Shown in pieces: positions 1-7,171 of a stretch of DNA of 36,334 nt. Under the pieces are notes generated by a model. It ran no database searches. It saw nothing but the letters and a program-made list of their open reading frames with translations, and was not told where the DNA came from. The stretch covers positions 1 to 36,334 of the forward strand of contig JAFTXM010000038.1 in NCBI GenBank assembly GCA_017465025.1. The letters are read 5' to 3'. The stretch is from Oscillospiraceae bacterium. GTDB taxonomy: Bacteria; Bacillota; Clostridia; Oscillospirales; Oscillospiraceae. The position numbers and the translations under genes are program-made. The first letter of the stretch is position 1. Each line of letters opens with the position of its first letter.

Positions 1-87
1 CGCATCCAGCCGCCCTCCCGCCGCGCCCACGGGGTATCCCACACTGTGGGCCAGGCGTATGGCTTCCGAGTCTCTAAGCTGTCTCAA
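1..87 (-). CDS. 5' end of an unidentified gene leaving the left edge
   Basis: An open frame begins at TTG (87-85) and stays open to the edge; it starts M-R-Q-LRDSEAIRLAHSVGYPVG and continues Gly/Ala/Arg rich. A strong AGGAGG lies at 92-97, only 4 nt from the TTG. I do not recognise the family from about 29 residues. It is divergent from the XRE repressor gene, and its predicted promoter (209-238) is overlapped and flanked by the repeated TGTCAC-N5-GTGACA operators, so it is probably a target of that repressor (inference). The start codon is chosen only because of the ribosome site. Confidence 0.5.
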   Translation of the reverse strand, partial: MRQLRDSEAIRLAHSVGYPVGAAGGRLDA

Positions 88-100
88 ACTGCCTCCTGCC

Positions 101-135
101 GCCCCTTATTGTCACATTTCGTGACAATAAGGGGC
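101..135. promoter_or_regulatory. Operator copy 1, extended perfect inverted repeat
   Basis: Arms 101-115 and 121-135 are exactly complementary (15 bp) around the 5-nt centre ATTTC. The core TGTCAC-ATTTC-GTGACA is shared with three further copies to the right. It lies just upstream of the ribosome site of the left-edge gene, so in that transcript it would also fold as a 5'UTR hairpin. Confidence 0.75.
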
Positions 136-186
136 GAAAATGTGCCGGTTAGGGTCTGTTCCCCTGTCCGGCACCGGATCATGTAT

Positions 187-203
187 TGTCACGTTTCGTG
201 ACA
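187..203. promoter_or_regulatory. Operator copy 2
   Basis: TGTCACGTTTCGTGACA, a palindrome with 6-bp arms. It covers the predicted transcription start of the minus-strand promoter, a typical repressor position. Confidence 0.7.
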
Positions 204-208
204 GCCGC

Positions 209-238
209 AATATAGCACACAATGCAGTTGAAAGTCAA
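209..238 (-). promoter_or_regulatory. Minus-strand promoter for the left-edge gene
   Basis: Reading the minus strand: -35 TTGACT at 238-233, 18-nt spacer, -10 TATATT at 214-209 preceded by TGC (extended -10). The predicted start near 202 falls inside operator copy 2. Confidence 0.55.
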
Positions 239-245
239 TACCTGT

Positions 246-262
246 GGTCACGTTCTGTGACA
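246..262. promoter_or_regulatory. Operator copy 3
   Basis: GGTCACGTTCTGTGACA, one step off the consensus at its first base. It sits between the two divergent promoters, just upstream of the minus-strand -35. Confidence 0.65.
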
Positions 263-271
263 AAATTTTTC

Positions 272-300
272 TTTACATTTGTCACGAAACGTGATAATGT
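272..300 (+). promoter_or_regulatory. Promoter of the XRE/HExxH operon
   Basis: TTTACA (272-277), 17-nt spacer, TAATGT (295-300). Operator copy 4 lies in the spacer and touches the -10, which predicts autorepression by the downstream XRE protein. Confidence 0.5.
280..296. promoter_or_regulatory. Operator copy 4
   Basis: TGTCACGAAACGTGATA, the same motif in the opposite orientation to copies 1-3, with one mismatch in the right arm. Confidence 0.65.
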
Positions 301-363
301 GGCATTGGAACACTGTAAAATAAAAGAAAAAGCCTTGTTTTAACAAGGGCTCAGGAGAATATC

Positions 364-708
364 ATGTCTCATTTCAGTGAAAAACTAATTCAGCTTCGCA
401 AAGCCCGGGGGCTTTCCCAGCAGCAGCTGGCAGAGGCTCTGGGTCTCTCCCGCAGTGCCATCGGAATGTACGAGACCGGCAAGCGTGAGCCGGATATTGA
501 GGTTTTGCGCCTTTTCAGCGACTATTTCAACGCGGATATGAATACGCTCATGTCCCCGCCCTCAGAGGAGACGGGGGAGCTGGGCGCACTTCTGGAGACT
601 CTGCGAAATCGGGCGGATATGCGTATGCTCTTCAAGCTGGCCAGGGACGCAAGCCCTGAGGATGTACTCAAGGCCGTGGAGATAATCGAGGCATTGCACG
701 ATGACTGA
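364..708 (+). CDS. XRE-family transcriptional repressor
   Basis: A 114-residue protein with an N-terminal helix-turn-helix of the phage-repressor/ImmR type (about residues 6-60; LSQQQLAEALGLSRSAIGMY is typical of the recognition region) and a short helical C-terminal part that probably dimerises. AGGAG precedes the ATG by 6 nt. The last 8 bp overlap the next gene, a small HExxH protein, giving the repressor-plus-peptidase arrangement known from ImmR/ImmA-like pairs. Four palindromes upstream, one within its own promoter, are the likely binding sites. No prophage or integrase genes are nearby, so this may be a stand-alone switch. The family is certain; the operator assignment is inferred from position. 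Confidence 0.85.
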   Translation: MSHFSEKLIQLRKARGLSQQQLAEALGLSRSAIGMYETGKREPDIEVLRLFSDYFNADMNTLMSPPSEETGELGALLETLRNRADMRMLFKLARDASPEDVLKAVEIIEALHDD

Positions 709-1030
709 TTATTTCGTGCGCCTTGTCCGCCTGCCCATCAGGGTGGAGGGTGTCACCGTTCCCAATTCTGACGGCACTTTCAGCATCTATATCAATTCCC
801 TGCTCTCTCAGGAAAAGCAAAATGAGGTGCTGGAGCATGAGCTGAGGCATATCCGCTCGGAGCATTTTTATGTGGATATGCCTGTTGAGCACATGGAGCG
901 TCAGGCCGGAGGGGAAGCGCTGAACATCGTGCTGCACCCGCCGGAGGGGAAAATTGCCCTTTTCCGCTCTGAAAACGCGCTTTTGGATTATCTCAGACGC
1001 CTCGCCGCCCAGATGGGCGTTAAACTTTGA
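701..1030 (+). CDS. Small ImmA/IrrE-like HExxH protein
   Basis: A 109-residue protein with EHELRHIRSEHF near residue 45-56, the zinc-metallopeptidase HExxH signature found in ImmA/IrrE (DUF955) proteins that relieve XRE repressors by cleaving them. It starts inside the 3' end of the repressor gene, so translation is probably coupled. It is short for the family, and no obvious third zinc ligand region can be assigned with confidence, so a non-catalytic or reduced role is possible. The C-terminal part (RSENALLDYLRRLAAQMGV) looks helical. Function is inferred from the motif and the repressor neighbour. Confidence 0.7.
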   Translation: MTDYFVRLVRLPIRVEGVTVPNSDGTFSIYINSLLSQEKQNEVLEHELRHIRSEHFYVDMPVEHMERQAGGEALNIVLHPPEGKIALFRSENALLDYLRRLAAQMGVKL

Positions 1031-1042
1031 ACATCTGTGCAT

Positions 1043-1487
1043 TTAGTCCAACTTAGAGTCGAACACGCACCGCATTTCGGCGGACCTGTCCGGCGCTTTT
1101 GGACTTATCGTCCTTGACAAATTTTGAGCTGTACGCCTGCGGCATATACTTGAAAATATGCGTTCTGGCTTTGCATCTTTTTCTTGAAATACACAAAGTA
1201 TTACCGCAAAAAAGAAGCTTCGCCATAACACATATTTTCTTTGTATCTGCTCTTGCCGCACAACTCAAAATTTGTCGACTTACGTCAGTAAGCCTGCGTC
1301 CTCTGCATCCAAAATCATCCGAACAATCCTCGCCGAAATGTGCAAAGCAGTTTTTTCGGTTCGGATTTTCGACCAGACGAGGCATTGGCCGCAGGGAATA
1401 CTTGACGTATTTGCAAGGGCAATAACGAAGTATGGGCAAAAATCCGCCCGATAAAAACCGATGCGGGTTCAACTCCCGTTGGACTAA
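1043..1487. mobile_element. MITE-like repeat element with TA ends
   Basis: The ends are perfect inverted TTAGTCCAAC (1043-1052) and GTTGGACTAA (1478-1487); similarity continues for about 30 bp (GAGTCGAAC against GAGTTGAAC, read outward to inward). TA at both borders fits a TA target duplication as in IS630/Tc1-type elements. A second, nested inverted repeat (GACAAATTTTGAG, 1116-1128; complement 1264-1276) encloses a central 135 bp. No transposase or convincing coding frame is present. Both ends resemble the T-arm and acceptor strand of a tRNA (GTTCRACTC). It fills the gap between the HExxH gene and the Sel1-repeat gene and ends about 15 bp before the latter's start. Confidence 0.55.
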
Positions 1488-1502
1488 TGAAAGGAAGCTG
1501 TC

Positions 1503-2348
1503 ATGAAAAAATCTGTTTCGTTTCTTCTCGTTTTGATTTTTGTTTTCTCCGCTTTTGCTCCCGCGGCTCTGGCCGAAGAGGACCGGGATGCAGTCTTTGC
1601 CGAGGCTATGGCGCGGCTTTTCCCCGCCGAGGGCAGTCACGCCCCTGCCGCCGCTCTTGAACTGCTGCTGCCTCTGGCGGAGTCCGGGGATGCCGAGGCT
1701 CAGTATTACTGCGGCTGGATATATGACTTTGAGCTTGAAGACAGTGTTGAAAACGATGCCGTAGCCTTATCCTGGTATGAAAAGGCTATGGAGAGTGGGG
1801 TGCTCAAGGCTTATGTGGCCGCGGCTCTATATCCCTATGCTGAATCTTTGGATGAATGTGAAAAGCTTCTTGAGCAGGCCTTTTCTCAGGGCTTTCTCGA
1901 CTTGTCCGAGGATGAGCTGGGCGCAGACGGGCTTTTCTGGATGGGGCTGATGCACGATATAGGCTATGGCCTGAATCAGGACTATGAAAAAGCCCTTCTC
2001 TACTATTCCAAAGCTGCTGAAAGATGTAATGTTCCGGCCATGAAGAGCTGCGCCGATATGTATCTTTTCGCTCTGGGCACAGAGCAAAACTACGCTCTTG
2101 CCGCCCGGTGCTACGATGCCGCCGCAAAACTGGGCTATGCCCCCGCCATGTACGAGCTGGGTCTTATATACCAGAATGGCTTGGGCACAGAGCCGGACTG
2201 CGAGCTGGCAATGGAGTATTTTATCGACGCCTTCGTCAACGGCTTTGATGCAGCCTCCAGCATGATAGAATATATGAAGCTGAGCGGCGAGGGCATGGGA
2301 ACATACAATGAAAGAGCCGCTGAATATACAGCGCACGCCCTTCCCTGA
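1503..2348 (+). CDS. Exported Sel1-repeat protein
   Basis: A 281-residue protein with a Sec signal peptide (MKKSVSFLLVLIFVFSAFAP, cleavage probably after ALA near residue 24). At least four Sel1-like (TPR-related) repeats follow, with cores such as AEAQYYCGWIYD, ADGLFWMGLMHD, VPAMKSCADMY and APAMYELGLIYQNG, each followed by A-x-x-YY/WYE-KA. Such repeats form alpha-solenoids that bind other proteins; the partner is unknown. The ribosome site AAAGGAAG sits immediately after the repeat element, so the gene's promoter must lie in or beyond that element. It is followed by a terminator shared with the convergent LysR gene. Confidence 0.8.
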   Translation: MKKSVSFLLVLIFVFSAFAPAALAEEDRDAVFAEAMARLFPAEGSHAPAAALELLLPLAESGDAEAQYYCGWIYDFELEDSVENDAVALSWYEKAMESGVLKAYVAAALYPYAESLDECEKLLEQAFSQGFLDLSEDELGADGLFWMGLMHDIGYGLNQDYEKALLYYSKAAERCNVPAMKSCADMYLFALGTEQNYALAARCYDAAAKLGYAPAMYELGLIYQNGLGTEPDCELAMEYFIDAFVNGFDAASSMIEYMKLSGEGMGTYNERAAEYTAHALP

Positions 2349-2383
2349 TAAATTCAATTGAACATATTCTCATGTAAAAGCAT

Positions 2384-2421
2384 CCCCGATGGCCGCGCCA
2401 TCGGGGGTGTAACATTTTTTC
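2384..2421. terminator. Bidirectional terminator (Sel1 gene / LysR gene)
   Basis: Perfect 10-bp stem CCCCGATGGC / GCCATCGGGG (2384-2393, 2397-2406) with a 3-nt loop, followed by a T-rich run on the plus strand. Confidence 0.8.
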
Positions 2422-2433
2422 ACATTTATTCTA

Positions 2434-3402
2434 TTATAGTAGGGGTTTATCCATATAGCTCTTTTCGTAGCAGGCGAAAAACTCCACAATGCTGTCAAAA
2501 AGCTCTCTGGTCTTGCCGGTGAGGCCGTTTTCCTTGTGATAATAGGCGCAGATGCTCTCAAGCTCGGCAAGGTAGGGCAGGGGGAACACATAGATATTTT
2601 TAAGGTAGTCCTCTCTCAGCTCCGCATCCAGCATATCCCAGAAAAACTTGGGGTAGAGGAAGATGCCCATGCCGCTGTTTGCCAGCTGAAAGCCGTTTTC
2701 AAGGTTTGTAAGCTCGCAGACAAACTTCGGCTCGATATCGTAGAACTTGAGATAGCAGCTCAGCGCCCGCCCGCCGGAGGATACCCTCGCGGTCTTGATA
2801 AAAGGCTCGTCCTTGAAATAGCGAAGCTCTGCGCATTTTTCAAATTCTCTCAGCTTATTCTCAAGCTCATCTCCGGCAAGCCTTTCCATTATCGCCCTCG
2901 GCACCACAAGAAGCATGGGCTTTGGGCAAAGCTTCACCGTTTCATGGGTGTCCGGCGGATTATATATGGAGCCTATCACCAGATCCACCGCATCGTGGCT
3001 GACAGCTTTCTGCAAAACCTCGGGAGATGCCTCGCTGAGCTTGACAAAGGTGCCGGGGTTTTTGTCCACAAAATCCGGCAGCACGTGGGGCAGTATGGCC
3101 CGGGCTATGCTGTGCTCTATGCCAAGATGCACAAACTCCCCGTTGCCCATCCGCTTTGAACAGCTGTCCTCATACTGCTGCTTGAGCGCCATTATCCCCT
3201 TGGCGGTACGCAGGAAGTTCACCCCGTCCGGTGTTAGCCCCAGCGGGCGGCTTCTGACGAAAAGGTGGGTGCCCAGTTCCTCCTCCAGCTTGGCGATCTG
3301 TTTTGAGAGAGTCTGCTGGGAAATAAAAAGGTGCTGCGCCGCTGTGGAAAAACTCTTCTCATCAGCAACGGCTATGAAGCTTTTCAATAATCCAAAATCC
3401 AT
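2434..3402 (-). CDS. LysR-family transcriptional regulator
   Basis: A 322-residue LysR-type regulator. The N-terminal winged HTH is clear: MDFGLLKSFIAVADEKSFS, followed by AAQHLFISQQTLSKQIAKLE and GTHLFVRSRPLGLTPDG. The rest is a periplasmic-binding-like effector domain. The ATG at 3402 is chosen over a start 11 codons upstream because AGGAG lies 8 nt before it and the family begins at this Met. It is divergent from the TAXI-TRAP operon, so it probably controls that transporter in response to its substrate (inference from the usual LysR layout). Confidence 0.88.
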   Translation of the reverse strand: MDFGLLKSFIAVADEKSFSTAAQHLFISQQTLSKQIAKLEEELGTHLFVRSRPLGLTPDGVNFLRTAKGIMALKQQYEDSCSKRMGNGEFVHLGIEHSIARAILPHVLPDFVDKNPGTFVKLSEASPEVLQKAVSHDAVDLVIGSIYNPPDTHETVKLCPKPMLLVVPRAIMERLAGDELENKLREFEKCAELRYFKDEPFIKTARVSSGGRALSCYLKFYDIEPKFVCELTNLENGFQLANSGMGIFLYPKFFWDMLDAELREDYLKNIYVFPLPYLAELESICAYYHKENGLTGKTRELFDSIVEFFACYEKSYMDKPLL

Positions 3403-3532
3403 GTCCCATTCTCCTGTATATATCTGCCATATCAATTAAGAAACAAAAATCGCCGTCAAAGTCGAAAATATGCAAAATTGGCAAGTTTTCCCCGTTTCTT
3501 GCCTTATTTGGAAACTTAGTTCCCCTGACATT

Positions 3533-3545
3533 TGTAAAATATACA
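3533..3545. promoter_or_regulatory. Candidate LysR box
   Basis: TGTAAAATATACA matches the T-N11-A rule with complementary TGTA/TACA ends. It lies about 60 bp upstream of the TRAP promoter -35, the usual recognition-site distance. Weak on its own in an AT-rich spacer. Confidence 0.35.
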
Positions 3546-3605
3546 TAAACGGGCTTTATTTCAACAATACTTTTCTGTAATAATTGGTGAAAGTAAAAAA
3601 AGGGC

Positions 3606-3634
3606 TTGCATAAATCAACTTTTGGTTGTATTAT
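3606..3634 (+). promoter_or_regulatory. Promoter of the TAXI-TRAP operon
   Basis: TTGCAT (3606-3611), 17-nt spacer, TATTAT (3629-3634); predicted start near 3641, 70 nt before the coding region. Confidence 0.6.
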
Positions 3635-3712
3635 AAATCCAGAAAAGGCGTAAGTCAATAGCCTGCGACTCTTCGTAATTTATTTTTTTACTTATACATG
3701 GAGGTAAGAAAA

Positions 3713-4669
3713 ATGAAAAAGATGCTTGCAATGACCCTCGCACTGTGCATGATCTTCGCACTGTGCCTCAGCTCCACTGCTTTTGCAGCTGAAAGCCTCA
3801 CCTTCACCACCGGCGGTGAGACCGGCACCTATTATGCATTCGGCAGCGTTATCGCCCAGTATGTCTCCACCAACTCCGACGTGGATGTGACCGCTGTCAC
3901 CGGCAACGGCTCTCAGGCAAACGTTGAAGATATGGACGCTGGTTTCTATCAGCTGGCCTTCTGCCAGTCCGACGTTATGAGCTACGCTTACGCCGGCACC
4001 AACCTCTTTGAGGACATCGGCGCTATCGACAGCTTCTCCGTTGTTGGCGCTCTTTACATGGAGCAGGTCCAGATCGTCACCATGAACCCCGACATCAAGA
4101 CTGTTGCTGACCTGAAGGGCAAGAACGTCTCCATCGGCGCTCTCGGCTCCGGCGTTTACTTCAACGCCATTGACGTTCTCGGCGTGTACGGCATGACCGA
4201 GGATGACATCAAACCCGTTTACCAGAGCTTCGGCGACAGCGCTGAGAGCCTGAAGGACGGCAAGATCGATGCAGCCTTCATCGTTGCAGGCGCACCCACC
4301 ACCGCTATCACCGACCTGAGCACCAGCGGCGATGTGTTCCTGGTCTCCATCGAGGATGACAAGATCGAAGAGCTCATCGAGCTGAGCCCCTACTACACCG
4401 CAAACACCGTTGCAGCTGACACCTACGGTATGCCCGAGGATGCACAGACCGTTGCTATCGCAGCAGTTGTTCTGGCCCGCGACGATGCTTCCGAGGATGC
4501 AATCTACAACTTCACCAAGACCGTGTTTGACAACATGGATCAGCTCCAGCACGGTAAGGCCGCAGAGCTGAGCCTGGAGTTCGCCTCCAGCATCACCGAT
4601 GTTCCCTATCACCCCGGCGCAGCCAAGTACTTTGCCGAGCAGGGCATCGAGGTTGCAGCAGTCAAGTAA
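3713..4669 (+). CDS. TAXI-family TRAP transporter substrate-binding protein
   Basis: A 318-residue exported solute receptor. It has a Sec signal peptide ending near AFA-A (residue 23), then LTFTTGGETGTYYAFGSVIA, the family hallmark of TAXI (TRAP-associated extracytoplasmic immunogenic) proteins. Further family features are GNGSQANVEDM, DLKGKNVSIGALGSG and KDGKIDAAFIVAGAP. There is no lipobox, so the mature protein may be free in the wall space or held by other means. The ATG at 3713 follows GGAGG by 8 nt; an in-frame ATG 15 nt upstream overlaps the ribosome site and is unlikely. The fused permease follows. Relatives bind glutamate or other small organic acids; the substrate here cannot be read from sequence. 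Confidence 0.9.
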   Translation: MKKMLAMTLALCMIFALCLSSTAFAAESLTFTTGGETGTYYAFGSVIAQYVSTNSDVDVTAVTGNGSQANVEDMDAGFYQLAFCQSDVMSYAYAGTNLFEDIGAIDSFSVVGALYMEQVQIVTMNPDIKTVADLKGKNVSIGALGSGVYFNAIDVLGVYGMTEDDIKPVYQSFGDSAESLKDGKIDAAFIVAGAPTTAITDLSTSGDVFLVSIEDDKIEELIELSPYYTANTVAADTYGMPEDAQTVAIAAVVLARDDASEDAIYNFTKTVFDNMDQLQHGKAAELSLEFASSITDVPYHPGAAKYFAEQGIEVAAVK

Positions 4670-4711
4670 TAAGTCTTGCTGATACCGCGCAAATAGTCCT
4701 TTGAAAGGTCT

Positions 4712-4744
4712 GACTACGGCGCTCTTAAAAAGCGCGCCGTAGTC
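4712..4744 (+). other. Intercistronic hairpin in the TRAP operon
   Basis: GACTACGGCGC (4712-4722) pairs perfectly with GCGCCGTAGTC (4734-4744). No U-tract follows, so it is more likely a 3'-end stabiliser or partial attenuator than a terminator. That would favour excess binding protein over permease (inference). Confidence 0.55.
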
Positions 4745-4824
4745 ATTGTGCGTTATTGATGTGTTTAAAAACTGCAAAGACCACCGCAAATTTCACCTAC
4801 AAAATATCGAAAGGGGCACTGTGA

Positions 4825-6834
4825 ATGTCCAAAAAGACCAATCCGGACATAGTTGAGAATGTCAATTCCCAGCTTGAAGGTGACGCCGTTGACGTAGGCA
4901 CCGCCGAAGATGTAGATAACCTTATGCGCAAATACGACAAGGAGTCTCAGACCCGTATCTGGGAAGGTACTCCCGCCATCGTTGTGCGTGCCATAATGGT
5001 CTGTTTCTCTCTTTACTGCATCTATTCCACCCTTTTCAGCGTTGCCGCGCTGGAAAAGCGCATGACCGCGTTTCTCGCTCTGGTCGTCATCATGGGCTAT
5101 CTGACCTATCCCGCCAGCAAGCACCATGTGCGCCACAACTATATTCCCTGGTATGACTTTGTTCTCATGGCTCTGGGCGCAGGCAGCTTCCTTTATTACT
5201 GCTTCAGCTACGACTCTCTTGTCAGAGTTCTCACCAGTGCCGCCAGGATCAGCACCTTGCAGATAGTTATAGGCATCGTGGGTATCCTCTGCCTTATTGA
5301 GCTTTGCCGCCGCTGTGTGGGTATTCCCATTCTCTGCGTAGCGGGCGCACTCATAGCCTATACTTTTATAACTCTCTCATCCAACGGTACTGTGGCTGTA
5401 GCTCTCAAGAGAATGCTCTACACCCTCTTCTACACCACCTCCGGCATCATGGCAACTCCTGTACAGGTCTGCGCCAAGTACATAGTGGTGTTCATCATCT
5501 TCGGTGCCTTCCTTGAGCGCACCGGCATCGCCGCCTTCTTCATCAGCCTCGCCAACTCTCTGGTTGGTGGTCTCTCCGGCGGTCCTGCCAAGGTGGCTGT
5601 CATCTCCTCCGCACTCTGCGGCATGGTTTCCGGCTCCTCCGTTGGCAACACCGTCACCACCGGCTCTGTCACCATTCCCATGATGAAAAAGACCGGCTAC
5701 AAGGGCGAATTTGCAGGCGCAGTCGAGGCTGCCGCCTCCACCGGTGGTCAGATAATGCCCCCCATTATGGGCGCTGCCGCCTTCCTTATGGCAGAGTACA
5801 TGAACGTCACCTACGGCGAGGTTGCTCTCCGTGCCATTCTCCCTGCCGTTCTCTACTTTGCAGGCATATTCATCGCCGTTCACCTTGAGGCCAAGAAGCT
5901 TGGTCTGAAGGGTATCGACCGCAGCGAACTGCCCAGAATTCTCCCCCTTATGAAAAAGAGCTATCTGCTGCTGCCCCTTATCGTGCTGGTCGCTCTGGTC
6001 ACCACCAATACCCGCACCATGCAGTTCTCCGCTTCCATCGCCATCATCTGCTCCGTTGTGGTCAGCCTTTTTGACAAGGATAACCGCATCACCCTCAGCA
6101 AGATATTCGAGGCTCTGGAAGCCGGCGGCAAGAGCACCATCACCGTGGCTGTGGCCTGCTCCATGGCCGGTATCATCTCCGGCTGCATCACCGCAACCGG
6201 TCTCGCCTCCAAGCTGATAAGCGCCGTGGTCTCCGCCAGCGAAGCCGTCAAGTTCATTGACCCCACCTTCGTGGCTCTGTTCCTGACCATGCTCTGCTGC
6301 ATCATCCTCGGCATGGGCGTTCCCACCACTGCTAACTACTGCATCATGGCCTCCACCTGCGCCCCGATCCTTATCACCATCGGCGTACCCAAGATGGCGG
6401 CTCACTTCTTCGTGTTCTACTTCGGCATCGTGGCCGATATCACTCCTCCCGTTGCTCTGGCCGCCTACGCAGGCTCCGCCATTGCCAAGTCCAATCCTAT
6501 GAAAACGGGCATAAACGCCACAAAGCTGGCAATAGGTGCGTTCATCGTACCCTATATATTCTGCATGAACCCTGCCATGCTTCTCATTGACGTGACCGCA
6601 TGGAGCATGATTCAGATAATCATTACCTCCTTTGTGGGTATGTTCGGCGTTGCCGCCGCCCTTGAGGGCTATCTGCTGATAAATATGCACTGGATCACCC
6701 GCATCATGGCAGCCGCCGGCGGCCTTCTGATGATGATCCCCGGCTCTGTCACCGACTTTATCGGTATCGGCCTTCTGGTGGTTGTCCTTCTCATAGAGAA
6801 GTTCGGCAGCAAGAAGCTTAACGCAGTAGTGTAA
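4825..6834 (+). CDS. Fused TRAP transporter permease (4TM/12TM type)
   Basis: A 669-residue polytopic membrane protein joining the small DctQ-like and large DctM-like TRAP subunits. A soluble N-terminus of about 50 residues is followed by a first membrane group (about 50-160) and then the DctM domain. The latter contains GMVSGSSVGNTVTTGSVTIP, GGQIMPPIMGAAAF and GMGVPTTANYCIMAS, the conserved sodium- and substrate-site loops. TRAP systems couple solute uptake to the Na+ gradient. Fused permeases of this length are the usual partners of TAXI receptors such as the gene just upstream. Ribosome site AAAGGGG, 8 nt before the ATG. A perfect terminator follows. Confidence 0.9.
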   Translation: MSKKTNPDIVENVNSQLEGDAVDVGTAEDVDNLMRKYDKESQTRIWEGTPAIVVRAIMVCFSLYCIYSTLFSVAALEKRMTAFLALVVIMGYLTYPASKHHVRHNYIPWYDFVLMALGAGSFLYYCFSYDSLVRVLTSAARISTLQIVIGIVGILCLIELCRRCVGIPILCVAGALIAYTFITLSSNGTVAVALKRMLYTLFYTTSGIMATPVQVCAKYIVVFIIFGAFLERTGIAAFFISLANSLVGGLSGGPAKVAVISSALCGMVSGSSVGNTVTTGSVTIPMMKKTGYKGEFAGAVEAAASTGGQIMPPIMGAAAFLMAEYMNVTYGEVALRAILPAVLYFAGIFIAVHLEAKKLGLKGIDRSELPRILPLMKKSYLLLPLIVLVALVTTNTRTMQFSASIAIICSVVVSLFDKDNRITLSKIFEALEAGGKSTITVAVACSMAGIISGCITATGLASKLISAVVSASEAVKFIDPTFVALFLTMLCCIILGMGVPTTANYCIMASTCAPILITIGVPKMAAHFFVFYFGIVADITPPVALAAYAGSAIAKSNPMKTGINATKLAIGAFIVPYIFCMNPAMLLIDVTAWSMIQIIITSFVGMFGVAAALEGYLLINMHWITRIMAAAGGLLMMIPGSVTDFIGIGLLVVVLLIEKFGSKKLNAVV

Positions 6835-6856
6835 AAATAACTGCATACTCAAAACC

Positions 6857-6893
6857 AATGCCCTCGGGAAATCCCGAGGGCATTTAATATTTA
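6857..6893. terminator. Terminator after the TRAP operon
   Basis: Perfect 13-bp stem AATGCCCTCGGGA / TCCCGAGGGCATT (6857-6869, 6872-6884) followed by an AT-rich run. It would also end a minus-strand transcript arriving from 7030. Confidence 0.8.
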
Positions 6894-6977
6894 TTCAGTG
6901 TTTAATTTTCCGCTCTGCTCCTGTTCTTCAAGCCCAGGGCAAGCCCCAGAAACAGCGGCACACAGGTAACATCGCAT
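6891..6977 (-). CDS. Possible 28-residue peptide gene in a small minus-strand unit
   Basis: The 337-nt gap 6835-7171 holds a minus-strand unit. Its promoter has -35 TTGCAT (7070-7065), an 18-nt spacer and -10 TATAAT (7046-7041). CCTCC at 6982-6986 gives GGAGG on the minus strand, and the TRAP terminator lies downstream. From the ATG at 6977 the frame reads MRCYLCAAVSGACPG and ends at 6891. A second ATG at 6972, 9 nt from GGAGG, would give only 14 residues (MLPVCRCFWGLPWA). A third frame without a Met reads like a membrane-protein tail (VPLFLGLALGLKNRS). It could therefore be a peptide gene, a small RNA or the remnant of a decayed gene. Confidence 0.25.
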   Translation of the reverse strand: MRCYLCAAVSGACPGLEEQEQSGKLNTE

Positions 6978-7040
6978 TTACCCTCCAGAAAGCAAGCTGA
7001 TCTGCCTTTTCAGCGAAAAATTCAACATATCTGATTTTTT

Positions 7041-7070
7041 ATTATAGTATAGCCCTGTCACTTAATGCAA
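7041..7070 (-). promoter_or_regulatory. Minus-strand promoter in the 6835-7171 gap
   Basis: TTGCAT (7070-7065), 18-nt spacer, TATAAT (7046-7041), reading leftwards toward the small unit at 6891-6977. Confidence 0.45.
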
Positions 7071-7171
7071 GCAAAAACTGTACGGGTGCAAAACCACACT
7101 GAAATAGCTCTGTACTTTTTTGTCGTTTCATGTTAACATACTCAGGTAAAAGAGATTTACGGAGGCAAATT

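Noticed and set aside
1044-1486. tRNA or tmRNA gene suggested by the T-arm-like end and complementary acceptor-like ends
   Set aside because: No anticodon or D arm, no tmRNA tag frame, and the same motif occurs at both ends as an inverted repeat, which fits a mobile element better.
1053-1640. Minus-strand open frame of 195 codons across the repeat element into the Sel1 gene
   Set aside because: Low-complexity basic translation without a ribosome site; it covers the signal peptide of a well-supported gene on the other strand.
5377-6858. Long open frame antisense to the TRAP permease
   Set aside because: His/Gly/Asp-rich translation typical of the shadow of GC-rich coding DNA; no start context.
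6885-7171. Riboswitch before the glycosyltransferase
   Set aside because: No known riboswitch core or terminator/antiterminator pair seen; the signals present read on the other strand.
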